From: Roseibium aggregatum IAM 12614
GTDB lineage: Bacteria > Pseudomonadota > Alphaproteobacteria > Rhizobiales > Stappiaceae
NCBI RefSeq assembly: GCF_000168975.1
Contig: NZ_AAUW01000006.1
Coordinates: 1 to 64,000 of the forward strand
Reading direction: 5' to 3'
Length of the DNA stretch: 64,000 bases
Below, piece after piece: positions 25,118 to 33,600 of the stretch. The stretch's first letter is position 1. The number at the start of each line of letters is the position of its first letter. Position numbers and translations under genes: made by a program. The notes beneath the pieces are model-generated. The model made no database searches. It had not been told where the DNA came from and saw nothing but the letters and a program-made list of their open reading frames with translations.

Positions 25118-25960
25118 ATGCAGCTCGATCACGCCCTTCTGCGCACCTTTCTCGCCTGTGTCGATGCCATGAGCTTTTCGCGCGCGGCAACCCGCGTGCA
25201 CAAGTCGCCTGCGACGGTGTCCATGCAGATCCAGCGGCTGGAAGACCGCATCGGCAAGCCCTTGTTTGTGCGCGACACGCGCAATCTGGCCCTCACGCGG
25301 ACGGGGGAGGAACTGGAAGGCTACGCCAGGAGAATTCTGCGCCTGCATGATGAGGCTGTGGAAGCCTTTCGCCAGCCGGAGATGGAAGGGACGGTCACCA
25401 TCGGAGCGCCGGACGACTACATCGCCGCCATGCTGCCGGATGTTCTCAGGCGGTTCGCCAGTCTGTTTCCGCGTGTCGAGTTAAACGTCGTCTGTGCCCA
25501 ATCGACCGCGCTGCTGCCGCAGGTCGAGGATGGCCGGATCGACCTTGCCATCGTCACGCGCACAGGCGGAACGGAAGGGCGGCTCATCCGCCGGGAGCCG
25601 ATGGTCTGGATCAGCTCCCGCGATGGCCAGGCCATGGAACGGGACCCGCTGCCCGTTGCGCTTTATGAACCTGGCAGCCAGGCCCGGACGGTTGCGCTGG
25701 CAGCGCTGGGGCGCAGCGGCCTGCGCTACCGCTCCGCCTATTCCAGTTTCAGCCATTCGGCGCTGGTCACGCTTGTCGAGGCAGGCCTTGCCGTTGCCGC
25801 CGTCGTACAGATGGCGGTTCCCCCGACGGTCGAACGTGTCGATCACGACAGCGGCCTGCCGCCGCTGGACCCGCTGGACATCATCCTCGTGCGCAGCAAG
25901 CACACCCGATCCAGCGCGTGCGAAGCCCTGGCGGACGCACTGCTGGAAGGAGAGGGGTGA
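25118..25960 (+). CDS. LysR-family transcriptional regulator
   Basis: A 280-residue regulator with an N-terminal winged helix-turn-helix (LLRTFLACVDAMSFSRAATR, SPATVSMQIQRLEDRIGKPL) and a C-terminal type-2 periplasmic-binding-like effector domain (GTVTIGAPDDYIAAMLPDVL, DGRIDLAIVTRTG). It is somewhat shorter than the typical 300 residues. The divergent EamA exporter is the probable target. The 147-base gap is AT-rich and should hold both promoters. Confidence 0.92.
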   Translation: MQLDHALLRTFLACVDAMSFSRAATRVHKSPATVSMQIQRLEDRIGKPLFVRDTRNLALTRTGEELEGYARRILRLHDEAVEAFRQPEMEGTVTIGAPDDYIAAMLPDVLRRFASLFPRVELNVVCAQSTALLPQVEDGRIDLAIVTRTGGTEGRLIRREPMVWISSRDGQAMERDPLPVALYEPGSQARTVALAALGRSGLRYRSAYSSFSHSALVTLVEAGLAVAAVVQMAVPPTVERVDHDSGLPPLDPLDIILVRSKHTRSSACEALADALLEGEG

Positions 25961-26002
25961 GCCTGCCGACAGCCGTCCGGCTTGCCTGAAAAAATGCTCT
26001 GC

Positions 26003-26353
26003 TCAGCCGTCGTCTTTCAAGCCGTCGAAGGCTGCCAGCGCCTCGGCTCCATAGATCATCGAGGGGCCGCCGCCCATGTAGACCGAGACGCCGATCACCT
26101 CGAGGATCTCGTCCCTGTTCGCTCCAAGGCGTGCCGCGGCGCGGGCGTGATAGGCAAGACAGCCGTCGCAGCGGGCGGTGATGCCGATCGCCAGCGCGAT
26201 CAGTTCCTTGGTCTTCGCATCGAGAGCACCCGGCGCGGTCGCGGCTTTCGCCAGAGATCCGAAGCCCTTGGCGACCTCCGGAATGCCTTTACGTACGGCA
26301 GCCATGCGTTCATCGGTTTGGGCCACAAAGTCGTTCCAGTCGGAAACAGCCAT
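26003..26353 (-). CDS. Carboxymuconolactone decarboxylase/AhpD-like protein
   Basis: A 116-residue all-helical protein with the AhpD-type redox motif CDGCLAYHARAA (CxxC followed by x-x-H). Flanking helices are ELIALAIGITARC and GANRDEILEVIGVSVYMGGG. Members of this small CMD family act as alkylhydroperoxidase-like disulfide proteins rather than true decarboxylases. It appears monocistronic. The 183 bases upstream, towards zinT, hold nothing recognisable. Confidence 0.88.
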   Translation of the reverse strand: MAVSDWNDFVAQTDERMAAVRKGIPEVAKGFGSLAKAATAPGALDAKTKELIALAIGITARCDGCLAYHARAAARLGANRDEILEVIGVSVYMGGGPSMIYGAEALAAFDGLKDDG

Positions 26354-26536
26354 GCTTCATCTCCATGTTGCGGGAAATACTTCTGGCAGCCTAGGCGTGG
26401 ACTGAGATGCTGGCGTTGATGTGGCTCAAGAGGGCTGGACGAGGGGGGCTTGCTCCAGCCGCAGGGGACAACGCGCGCTCGGCCTTCGCTTGATGGTGAG
26501 GGCCAGCGCGCATCGTCGGTATCGGCGTGAGCGGCC

Positions 26537-27223
26537 TTAATGCGCCGTCATTTCATGGACGATCTCGTCTCCGCTCAACGCGGCCGGATAATAGGTCGGC
26601 CAGTTGGTCAGTTCCTTCAGGATCTCCTGCCGGTCGTCGCCCCAGTAAAGGTGATAATGGTCGGATTTCGAAGGGGCGATCCGGTGATCGCTGAACTGGA
26701 TGAAGGCCGGGGCCTTGTCATCGCCTGCGGTTTTCTTGAAGATGAAGCGGACGCCGCGATTGCCTTTTTCATAGGTCAGGATCTCGAAGCCATCGGCGGC
26801 ATATTGCCCTTCGAAGGCGCCGGTTTCCATCTGGAAGGTCACGCTGTCCGCACCAATCACGATCCGGTCGACATCGGTGCGATAGCCCGCCTCGTAATAG
26901 GCTTTGTACTCTTCAGCCGTCTTGCTGCCATGGTCGGCCTTGTGCGCCATCACCGGGTCCAGCGTTCCATCCTGCAGGTAGGGATAAACGGACTGCCATT
27001 CGCCTTGCCAATCGGTGAGTAGGCGCGGCTGGATCTGGCTGTCCTCGAAATAGCCCTTGTAAATCTGCCGCTCTGCATCGCTTGCGTGATCGTGGGAATG
27101 TGCGTGCGAATGGTCGTGTTTCGTCACTGTGTCCTTGGCTTCCTGCGCCTGGGCGGGAGCGGCCACGAGGAACGACGCTACGAGCGCACAAGCGCCCGCC
27201 AGACTGCCAAACCGTGATTGCAT
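26537..27223 (-). CDS. zinT: Periplasmic zinc-binding protein ZinT
   Basis: A 228-residue secreted protein with signal peptide (ACALVASFLVAAPAQA) and a His-rich stretch (HDHSHAHSHDH, residues about 39-49) that binds zinc. The lipocalin-like ZinT domain follows: YKGYFEDSQIQPRLLTDWQG, YKAYYEAGYRTDVDRI and DHYHLYWGDDRQE. ZinT supplies zinc to ZnuABC under starvation. A strong Zur-box palindrome lies 47 bases upstream of the start, so induction by zinc limitation is expected. No znu genes are adjacent in this window. Confidence 0.95.
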   Translation of the reverse strand: MQSRFGSLAGACALVASFLVAAPAQAQEAKDTVTKHDHSHAHSHDHASDAERQIYKGYFEDSQIQPRLLTDWQGEWQSVYPYLQDGTLDPVMAHKADHGSKTAEEYKAYYEAGYRTDVDRIVIGADSVTFQMETGAFEGQYAADGFEILTYEKGNRGVRFIFKKTAGDDKAPAFIQFSDHRIAPSKSDHYHLYWGDDRQEILKELTNWPTYYPAALSGDEIVHEMTAH

Positions 27224-27269
27224 GGATATGATCCTCTGCTGAAAAGGGAGGGAAAAGGGTCAATTGATT

Positions 27270-27289
27270 AGTAATGTTATTACATTACT
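27270..27289. promoter_or_regulatory. Zur box upstream of zinT
   Basis: A perfect 8-bp dyad, AGTAATGT / ACATTACT, separated by TATT and sitting in the zinT promoter region. It resembles alphaproteobacterial Zur operators and the assignment is supported by the ZinT gene. The remaining sequence to 27505 has no supported gene. Confidence 0.8.
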
Positions 27290-27505
27290 TACGTTGCCTA
27301 GCGCATTGCGCGTGCAGAGGCAACGGCCAAGACACGGATTCCACGCTGCGAAGCAGCAGAGGGGGAGGGAGAAACTCGGCAGGGCAAACGAAGTTTGGGG
27401 TCGCCAGCTTGCAAACCACGCGAGCTCGGGCCTGCCTGCGGGCAGGAAAGCATGCCCACCGGCTCGCGAGGGCATTGCCAGTCTTGCAACGATGAAGAGG
27501 CGGGA

Positions 27506-28084
27506 TCAGGACCCCGGCAGGACCTTTTCGATCGCTGCCGTCATATCCGGGGCGGTCGGGGGCACAGGTGTCGGGAACCAGGCGACAATGCTGCCGTCAG
27601 GCCCAATCAGATACTTGTGGAAGTTCCAGTACGGCCGCGCCGTGGGGCCAAGTTCGCGGGCAGCCCAGAGATAAAACGGGTGGGCCTGATCGCCCTTCAC
27701 CACCGTCTTGGCAGCCAGCGGAAATTCCGCACCGTATTTGGCCTCGCAGAACTTGGCGATGTCACCGTCAGCCCGGGGTTCCTGGCCGCCAAAATCATTG
27801 GAAGGCACCCCGAGCACCAGCAAGCCCCGGTCCGAATAGGCTTCATGGAGTTTCTGCAGGCCGGCCAACTGACCGCTAAAGCCGCATTCCGTGGCCGTGT
27901 TGACGACCAGCACCGCCTTGCCGGCGTAGTCCTTCAGCGCAAGCGGTTCGCCAAAAGGCATTTCGAATGTGAAGGCATGGGCCGACCGGCCTGCTTCGCT
28001 TTGGCCCTCGAGGTCCTTGGCTTGAGCAACAGCGCAAAGAAACGTTGCCGCCAGACACCAGACGAAAGAAAGAAGCCGGTACAT
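27506..28084 (-). CDS. Periplasmic glutathione peroxidase-family protein
   Basis: A 192-residue protein with a signal peptide (LLSFVWCLAATFLCAVAQA) and the thioredoxin-fold peroxidase core. The peroxidatic Cys is in VVNTATECGFSGQLAGLQKL, followed by VLGVPSNDFGGQEP (resolving Gln) and PYWNFHKYLIGPDG (Trp/Asn of the tetrad). It is a cysteine rather than selenocysteine enzyme. Export to the periplasm is less common for this family but does occur. It probably reduces lipid or organic peroxides with thioredoxin-type donors. It stands alone between zinT and the envelope cluster. Confidence 0.9.
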   Translation of the reverse strand: MYRLLSFVWCLAATFLCAVAQAKDLEGQSEAGRSAHAFTFEMPFGEPLALKDYAGKAVLVVNTATECGFSGQLAGLQKLHEAYSDRGLLVLGVPSNDFGGQEPRADGDIAKFCEAKYGAEFPLAAKTVVKGDQAHPFYLWAARELGPTARPYWNFHKYLIGPDGSIVAWFPTPVPPTAPDMTAAIEKVLPGS

Positions 28085-28184
28085 TTCAACACCCTCGCGC
28101 TTTGGCGATTTTACGTGCCAAGGCTGGCGTCAGATCACCGGACCTGGCCCCGGCAGCTTCAAGGCCCGTGACTGGAGGGGACAG

Positions 28185-28751
28185 TTACCCGCCCCGGAAC
28201 CCGGAACTTGACCGGCTGCCGAACCCGCCGCGCGAGGCAACGGAGGTCCGTGTCTGGACCTGTGCAGGCTTGGGCGGCGTTTTGACTGCGTCGTCATAGG
28301 TGCGCCAGCTGCCACCGCCGTAGCTGCCGACGTAGTATCCACCGGATGTGTAGTACCGTGTGCTGCCGCGTTCCGAATAGATCGGGCGGACGTTGCTCTG
28401 GATCAGCTGGTTGGTGACGGCACCGGTCAGCGCCCCTGCCAGGAAGTACCCGGCCGGAAACGGCGTGTAGTAGGACGTCCCGTCGCTGGCAGTGTCATAG
28501 GCGCACGCATTGTTGCCGTGTTGCTCGTTGCAAAGCTGGACATTTTCATAGCGCGGTCCCGAAACCTTGTGGATTGCCTTGCCGGCGGTGATTGCCTCGA
28601 CACAGACCTCGTCCGGAACATAGCTGTCGGCGACACATTCCGCCTCGGTCTTGTAGACCTTGCCATCCAGCGTCGGTTCGTCCGAACAGCCCGCAATGGT
28701 CACGGTTGTCGTCGCCATGACCATCAGCTTGATCGACTTGGAGCGTTTCAT
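28185..28751 (-). CDS. DUF1190 lipoprotein (YgiB/YjfM type)
   Basis: A 188-residue protein from the ATG at 28751, with a signal peptide ending in a lipobox (TTTVTIAGCSDEP), so an outer-membrane or periplasmic lipoprotein. Cys pairs in AECVADSYVPDEVCVEAI and VQLCNEQHGNNACAYD match the DUF1190 family. The C-terminus is a low-complexity Gly/Ser/Arg tail (RGGFGSRSSSGFRGG) like E. coli YgiB. It is the last gene of the minus-strand arm of the yjf-like envelope cluster. Confidence 0.88.
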   Translation of the reverse strand: MKRSKSIKLMVMATTTVTIAGCSDEPTLDGKVYKTEAECVADSYVPDEVCVEAITAGKAIHKVSGPRYENVQLCNEQHGNNACAYDTASDGTSYYTPFPAGYFLAGALTGAVTNQLIQSNVRPIYSERGSTRYYTSGGYYVGSYGGGSWRTYDDAVKTPPKPAQVQTRTSVASRGGFGSRSSSGFRGG

Positions 28752-28842
28752 GAATTTTCTCCCGACCTTCAAACGGTCTGATGAAATGCTTTGCGTGATG
28801 CGGCCGGGGCATCGGTGGAGGACCGTGCCCGATCCGGCCAGG

Positions 28843-29253
28843 TCAATAGGTGATGCAGGCCGCGTTCAGCAGGCCGACCGTGAGTGAAATGGCAGCAAGA
28901 TTGGTGCTGATCGCCATTTCGCCGCCCTTGATACGGTCCGTGACCTTCGGGAAGAACCGGCGGAAGACCTGATAGACGACAAGCTGGGCGGCGCAGGCGA
29001 TAATGCCCCAGACGATGAAGTCGAAGATGCTCACCGAATTGGCGGCGGCGCTGGCCAGTGGCAGCGAAAAGCCGAGAAAGGCCGCACTGAAGACCACCGA
29101 AGCGGCAACATTGTTTTCCTTGATCAAGGCCATCTCGTCATGCGGCGTCATCACCGTATAGATTTTCATGAAAACCAGCAGCATGACGATGGCTACTATG
29201 AAATAGGCAATAAATGGAACGATGCCTGAAAGGGACGCCTGAAGGTCTGCCAT
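28843..29253 (-). CDS. DUF350 membrane protein (YjfL type)
   Basis: A 136-residue protein with four hydrophobic helices (IVPFIAYFIVAIVMLLVFM, VVFSAAFLGFSLPLASAAA, FIVWGIIACAAQLVVYQVF and a C-terminal helix) matching the UPF0719/DUF350 family. The ATG at 29253 is preceded by GGAGA. DUF350 proteins recur with PspA-like, DUF2491 and GspS-like genes, as here; their function is not established, though a role in membrane maintenance is proposed. It is 20 bases downstream of the DUF2491 gene. Confidence 0.88.
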   Translation of the reverse strand: MADLQASLSGIVPFIAYFIVAIVMLLVFMKIYTVMTPHDEMALIKENNVAASVVFSAAFLGFSLPLASAAANSVSIFDFIVWGIIACAAQLVVYQVFRRFFPKVTDRIKGGEMAISTNLAAISLTVGLLNAACITY

Positions 29254-29273
29254 ATTGGTCTCCACTATTCAGT

Positions 29274-29921
29274 TCAGACAGAAAAATTATGACGTTCTAG
29301 GGGGAAGCCTAGCATGAACGCGACACTGCGTTCCGCATTTTCCGGCTCTTCCATGTTGACGAGCAGCATTTCGTCCCGCCCATCCTTGAGGGACCGGGCA
29401 AAAAGCATCGCCGTCTGGAAGATCTTGCGCCTGCCGCCGCCATTGCGGTCGTCGCAGACTTCCTCCCAGTAGGTCATGGGATCTTCCGGTGAAGTTGATG
29501 TGTCGAACCAGGCCCGCTCGAAGCGGAAGTCGCCTTCTTCACCGGGCAGCGAGAAGCTGGTCTGGCGGATGGCGGACTTCACACGGTTCCACTCGGCATC
29601 GCCGGACGGATACTGCACGTCATAGAAATACCACAGCATGATCTCGTCGACGCGCTCGTCCTCCTTGCCGTCGCCGCCCTGAAACTGGATCAGGAAACGG
29701 TCGTCGTCCGGATAGAAACGATGCATGTGCGATTGCTCGCCGAGGTCGCAATGGCCCTGGGCGGTGATCATCAGCGTTGTGTCCGGCCGCTCGATCAGGC
29801 TGTCGGCAGGCAGAAGGCGCAGCGCGATGGGGTCGAAGGAAATGCCCCGCCCGATCGTCAGGCCGAGAATTTCCGGTGGCTGCCAGCCCTTGTCCTTCTT
29901 GTTAAACAGTGATCCGAACAT
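29274..29921 (-). CDS. DUF2491 family protein (YjfK type)
   Basis: A 215-residue soluble protein from the ATG at 29921, which follows a GGGGG ribosome site. The opening (MFGSLFNKKDKGWQPPEI) and the central EIMLWYFYDVQYPSGD segment identify the DUF2491 family, represented by E. coli YjfK. It has no signal peptide. It overlaps the end of the ion-channel gene by 20 bases and precedes DUF350, so all four minus-strand genes are one operon. Molecular function is unknown. Confidence 0.85.
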   Translation of the reverse strand: MFGSLFNKKDKGWQPPEILGLTIGRGISFDPIALRLLPADSLIERPDTTLMITAQGHCDLGEQSHMHRFYPDDDRFLIQFQGGDGKEDERVDEIMLWYFYDVQYPSGDAEWNRVKSAIRQTSFSLPGEEGDFRFERAWFDTSTSPEDPMTYWEEVCDDRNGGGRRKIFQTAMLFARSLKDGRDEMLLVNMEEPENAERSVAFMLGFPLERHNFSV

Positions 29922-31020
29922 CTGTTCCCCCAAGACTGTCCTCGATCTCGCGCGCCGCGAGACGTTTGTTCGCGAGATAATAGATTGAGCCGCCCGGTTT
30001 CAACGTCTTGGGGAAGGGCCTGAACAGGAAATCCGGATTGTCCGGCTGGGAAACGGCGATCAGCGTGCCTTCGGATTTGGAAAGGGCCTGTTCCAGAGAG
30101 CCGGTATCCGTGCCGCTGCTGCTCTGGACGATGGCCGAATAGATGGTCGCGCCAAGGCCGGCTGTAGACAGCGCCATCAGGATCTGGCCCGCGCCCGGGT
30201 CCTGCGCCGCGCGGACCAGCGCCTCGCAGGCGTTCGACACCACCGGCTCGATATGGGCGAGCTTGCCCGCGCGCCGGGCTGTGTCTCGATCCTCGAAATA
30301 GGCCGCGATGTGCACGGTGTCGTTCAGTTCCCGAATGGCAAGGCAGGTGTTGAAGGTTTCCGCGTCCGAGCCGGCATAGACAAGCACTTTCTGCGCACCG
30401 GGGATGGCCGCGCGCCGCAGCGACTGCAGGGCATCCATGCGTTCGGCCCGGATCAGACGGACCCCTTCCGGCACTTCCACATTCTTGGAATCGGCGAGCA
30501 GGATGATCTTGTCGTCGCCGTCCTGGCCGGCAATCAGGTTCTCCACCATCAGCGGTGTCTTGTCCCGGTGGTAGCCGACAATCACAGTGGCGTTCTGCAC
30601 CCTCTCATAGTTTCCGTTGCCGTCAGCCATACGCCTTACTCCTTCCACAAGGACACCCGTCAACCGGCCCAGCACCGCGGAGAAAATCAGCAGCGCGCCC
30701 GGAAAGAACCAGAAGGCAGCCACCATCCGGCCCGCCTCCGTTGCCGGCGACAGGTCGCCGTAACCGACCGTCGAGGCGGTCGTCGCCGCGAAATAGATGA
30801 AGGTCAGCGGATTGCCTGTCAGGCCGGTTTCACCAGCGAGGAAAAACAGGATCCATGAAATCACCATATAGGCGCAGATCAGCGTCGCAAGCAGCCAGAG
30901 CTTGAGCTCCAGGACATGCTGGTAGAGCCGGGAAATGATGAGTTGCAGGATCGGCACCGCTGAAATTTGCCCCCTGTTTCGGTCGCGGGCTACTCTGACC
31001 AGCCGCCGCCGCCTTGTCAA
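29902..31020 (-). CDS. Two-TM potassium-type ion channel with TrkA-N domain
   Basis: A 372-residue protein. Two membrane helices (LWLLATLICAYMVISWILFF and MVAAFWFFPGALLIFSAVL) flank a pore helix with selectivity filter TTASTVGYGDLSP, the K+-channel signature. The cytoplasmic part (residues about 145-280) is a Rossmann-like TrkA-N/RCK domain beginning NATVIVGYHRDKTPLMVEN. The start is uncertain: TTG at 31020 has AGGAAG upstream, and GTG at 30957 would remove 21 basic residues. Membership in the envelope-stress cluster suggests ion-leak control linked to the PspA-like protein. Confidence 0.88.
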   Translation of the reverse strand: MTRRRRLVRVARDRNRGQISAVPILQLIISRLYQHVLELKLWLLATLICAYMVISWILFFLAGETGLTGNPLTFIYFAATTASTVGYGDLSPATEAGRMVAAFWFFPGALLIFSAVLGRLTGVLVEGVRRMADGNGNYERVQNATVIVGYHRDKTPLMVENLIAGQDGDDKIILLADSKNVEVPEGVRLIRAERMDALQSLRRAAIPGAQKVLVYAGSDAETFNTCLAIRELNDTVHIAAYFEDRDTARRAGKLAHIEPVVSNACEALVRAAQDPGAGQILMALSTAGLGATIYSAIVQSSSGTDTGSLEQALSKSEGTLIAVSQPDNPDFLFRPFPKTLKPGGSIYYLANKRLAAREIEDSLGGTDVRITV

Positions 31021-31045
31021 TTCAGCATAGCTTCCTGAATAATCG

Positions 31046-31074
31046 CTTGAAACGGGTAGGCTGCGCTTCTACTT
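31046..31074 (+). promoter_or_regulatory. Candidate heat-shock or housekeeping promoter of the DUF2170-PspA operon
   Basis: CTTGAA and CTACTT are separated by 17 bases, resembling the alphaproteobacterial RpoH pattern (CTTG near -35, CTATxT near -10). They lie in the short divergent region between the channel and DUF2170 genes, at a suitable distance from the start at 31121. Confidence 0.35.
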
Positions 31075-31120
31075 GTTCGGTGCCGGATCCCGGTTCCGGC
31101 TTTGAAATGGAGGGCTTTGG

Positions 31121-31561
31121 ATGAGTACGCGGCAATCTCCCTGGACACTTTCGGAGCTCAAGAAAGCTCTGGAGCAATCGGACACCTTCGGCGAAGGTGA
31201 AATCGGCTGCGTGATCAGTCCGGACCAACCTGGCGTGCTGGAAGTCCAGCTTCAGTCGGCCGGTGAGATCACCCTGTTCATGGTTGTCGGCGAGACTCAG
31301 ATTCTGACGTCCACAGTGCTTTGGCCCTGCGAAGCCCAGGACGATCCGGCTTCCTTTGAAGCGATGATGTTGCGCAACCACAAGAAGCTTCTACCGCTCT
31401 GCGCCCTGTCGATCGACATGATCGACGGACGTGAATATTACGAGCTTTTTGGCGCCATGTCCGTGCGCTCGACCCTCGATTCTGTCGAGACGGAACTGCG
31501 CACCATCGCCAACTGCGCCCTGGAACTGGCCGCCGACGTCGGTCCGACGGCCGTTGCCTGA
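31121..31561 (+). CDS. DUF2170 family protein (YjfI type)
   Basis: A 146-residue acidic soluble protein. Segments such as TLSELKKALEQSD and VLWPCEAQDDPASFEAMMLRN are characteristic of DUF2170/YjfI, a family almost always next to a PspA paralogue. It starts the plus-strand arm of the cluster, with GGAGGGC before the ATG, and is followed after 33 bases by the PspA gene. Role unknown; partnership with PspA is suggested by context. Confidence 0.88.
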   Translation: MSTRQSPWTLSELKKALEQSDTFGEGEIGCVISPDQPGVLEVQLQSAGEITLFMVVGETQILTSTVLWPCEAQDDPASFEAMMLRNHKKLLPLCALSIDMIDGREYYELFGAMSVRSTLDSVETELRTIANCALELAADVGPTAVA

Positions 31562-31594
31562 TCCCGCCGCCAATTTGAAGAAGGACATTTGAAG

Positions 31595-32266
31595 ATGAGT
31601 GTTTGGGGCAAATTGATCACGGCGTTCAAGGGCCACGCCCACAATGCCGCGGAGTCCGTTCAGGACGCCAACCTGATGACGATCCTGGAACAGGAAATCC
31701 GTGAGGCGAAACAGGCGATCGGCGCGGCCAAGGACGAAAAGGCGCGCATGGCGGCCAACCGCAAGCTGAAGGAAAAATCCGTCGCTGAGCTGATGGCAGA
31801 GATCGAGCGCCGCACCGAAGCAGCCCGCAGCGCCAAGGCACAGGGTGACGAGCCTCTGGCCATCGAGATTATCGAGAGCGTGCTGAAACTGCGCGACAAG
31901 GCGGAAGCCGACCAGGCTCTGTTCGAGCAGTACAAGACCACCGAAGAGCGGATGGACAGCACCATTCGCCAGTCGATGAACAAGATCGAAACCCTGCAGC
32001 GCAAGATGGAAAGCGCCAGGGCCAACGAAGCCTTGATCAAGGCGCAGAAGGCAGCCTCCACCAATACCACGGCGTCCGACGGCCGGCTGGCCAGCGCGGT
32101 CGACAGCCTTGCCCGGCTGGAGCAGCGCCAGGCCGAACAGCAGGCCATGCTGGAAGCCGCCGAGGAAGATGCCCGCCTTGAAAGTGGTGCGGATCTGGAA
32201 GCCAAGATCAAGGCCCTGGAAAATCCGGCTCGCAACGACGTGCAGGCCCTTCTGGCCAAACTCTGA
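31595..32266 (+). CDS. PspA/IM30-family protein (YjfJ type)
   Basis: A 223-residue protein that is almost entirely coiled coil, with the N-terminal amphipathic start SVWGKLITAFKGHAHNAAES and the helical hairpin EQEIREAKQAIGAAKDEKAR. This is the PspA/Vipp1 (ESCRT-III-related) organisation: proteins that polymerise on damaged inner membrane. The ATG at 31595 follows GAAGGAC; a TTG six bases upstream is less likely. Gene order with DUF2170 and the GspS-like ATP-grasp enzyme matches E. coli yjfIJ and yjfC, not the pspABC operon. Confidence 0.92.
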   Translation: MSVWGKLITAFKGHAHNAAESVQDANLMTILEQEIREAKQAIGAAKDEKARMAANRKLKEKSVAELMAEIERRTEAARSAKAQGDEPLAIEIIESVLKLRDKAEADQALFEQYKTTEERMDSTIRQSMNKIETLQRKMESARANEALIKAQKAASTNTTASDGRLASAVDSLARLEQRQAEQQAMLEAAEEDARLESGADLEAKIKALENPARNDVQALLAKL

Positions 32267-32281
32267 CGCGCCGCTCGCATC

Positions 32282-33448
32282 ATGAAGCGGATCGCAGTTC
32301 CCGAAAGACCGGGGTGGAAGGAAGAAGCCGAGCAGCTCGGCTTCGGCTTTCACACCATGTATGGCGCGCCATACTGGGACGAGACCCACGCCTATCAGTT
32401 CAGCCTGCGCGAGATCGAGGACGACCTGGAAGATCCCTCCCAGGAGCTTTACGGCATGTGCCTCGATCTGGTCGACCGGGCCGTGCGTGACAACGCGCTC
32501 ATGGACAAGATGGCGATCCCGGAAAAATACCGCTCCTGGATCCGCAACTCCTGGGAGCAGCAGCAACCCTCGCTCTATGGCCGTTTCGACTTCTTTTACG
32601 ACGGTAGAGGCCCGGCAAAACTTCTCGAATTCAACGCCGATACACCGACAGCGCTTTACGAAACCGGCTTCTTTCAATGGATGTGGCTGGAACAGCAGAT
32701 GGCGGCGGGTGTTCTGCCGGCGGGCAGCGATCAGTTCAACTCCGTGCAGGACCGCCTGATCGAGCGGTTCGCCGCCATGTTTGCACCCGGCTATCACATC
32801 CACTTCGCCTCATCGAAGGATCACGATGAAGACCGCGCCACGGTGCGCTACCTGGAAGACTGCGCCAGGCAGGCGGGGCTGATACCGCATTTTGTTGCCG
32901 TGGAAGAAATCGGACTGGACGCAGAAGGCCGTTTTGCCGATGCCGACAGCTTCGTCATCGACGCGCTGTTCAAGCTCTATCCTTATGAGGACATGCTGCG
33001 CGAGGATTACGGCCCCTTCCTGCCAGATGCGCCGATCCAGCTTCTGGAGCCGCCCTGGAAGGCTATACTCTCAAACAAGGCAATCCTGCCGGTTCTCTGG
33101 GACATGTTTCCTGATCATCCAAACCTTTTGCCGTCTTACTTTGAAGGCGAGGCGGATGAAGCCTTCCTGAAAGGCGCATATGTGCGCAAACCCTTCTTCA
33201 GCCGGGAAGGCGCAAACATCACGGTGCGCGGTGCCGGCGGCGAAGACCTCAGTACACCGGGAGGGTATGGCGCGGAAGGCCACATTTTACAGGCCTATTC
33301 CGAGCCGCCGAAATTCGGCGACGACTATGTGATGATTGGTTCGTGGATCATTGGCGGTCAGGCATCGGGGATCTGTTTGCGTGAGGATAAAGCGCCCGTC
33401 ACGCAGGACCTGTCTCGGTTCGTACCGCATTTGATTCTGGAAGGATGA
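32282..33448 (+). CDS. Glutathionylspermidine synthase-like ATP-grasp ligase (YjfC/YgiC type)
   Basis: A 388-residue ligase of the GSP_synth family. Visible ATP-grasp elements are RFDFFYDGRGPAKLLEFNAD and PTALYETGFFQWMW near the N-terminus, and YVRKPFFSREGANITV with DDYVMIGSWIIGGQASGI near the C-terminus, including the metal-binding Glu/Asn-containing FN region. It lacks the amidase domain of true GspS. It probably forms an amide bond between a peptide and an amine; the substrate is unknown. It ends the plus-strand arm of the cluster. Confidence 0.9.
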   Translation: MKRIAVPERPGWKEEAEQLGFGFHTMYGAPYWDETHAYQFSLREIEDDLEDPSQELYGMCLDLVDRAVRDNALMDKMAIPEKYRSWIRNSWEQQQPSLYGRFDFFYDGRGPAKLLEFNADTPTALYETGFFQWMWLEQQMAAGVLPAGSDQFNSVQDRLIERFAAMFAPGYHIHFASSKDHDEDRATVRYLEDCARQAGLIPHFVAVEEIGLDAEGRFADADSFVIDALFKLYPYEDMLREDYGPFLPDAPIQLLEPPWKAILSNKAILPVLWDMFPDHPNLLPSYFEGEADEAFLKGAYVRKPFFSREGANITVRGAGGEDLSTPGGYGAEGHILQAYSEPPKFGDDYVMIGSWIIGGQASGICLREDKAPVTQDLSRFVPHLILEG

Positions 33449-33560
33449 TCGTCTTCAAGGCGAGGGCCCGGCTGACGATCTGAAGTGAAACCGACCCGGC
33501 GGCGGGCGCCTGGATAGGTCGTTCTTATTATTTTGGGCCTCAGGCCGTCGGTCGGTTCAC

Positions 33561-33583
33561 CGGCAGGCTGGGTCAGCCTGCCG
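33561..33583. terminator. Hairpin between convergent genes
   Basis: A perfect 9-bp stem (CGGCAGGCT / AGCCTGCCG) with a 5-base loop lies between the GspS-like gene and the convergent small gene at 33601. There is no T-run, so it may end transcription only partially. Confidence 0.5.
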
Positions 33584-33600
33584 TATATGCCGGATGTGTG

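Noticed and set aside
27291..27505. A possible small gene or repeat element between the Zur box and the glutathione peroxidase gene
   Set aside because: Only short open frames without ribosome sites are present. The GC-rich hairpins there are not followed by T-runs, so nothing specific can be claimed.
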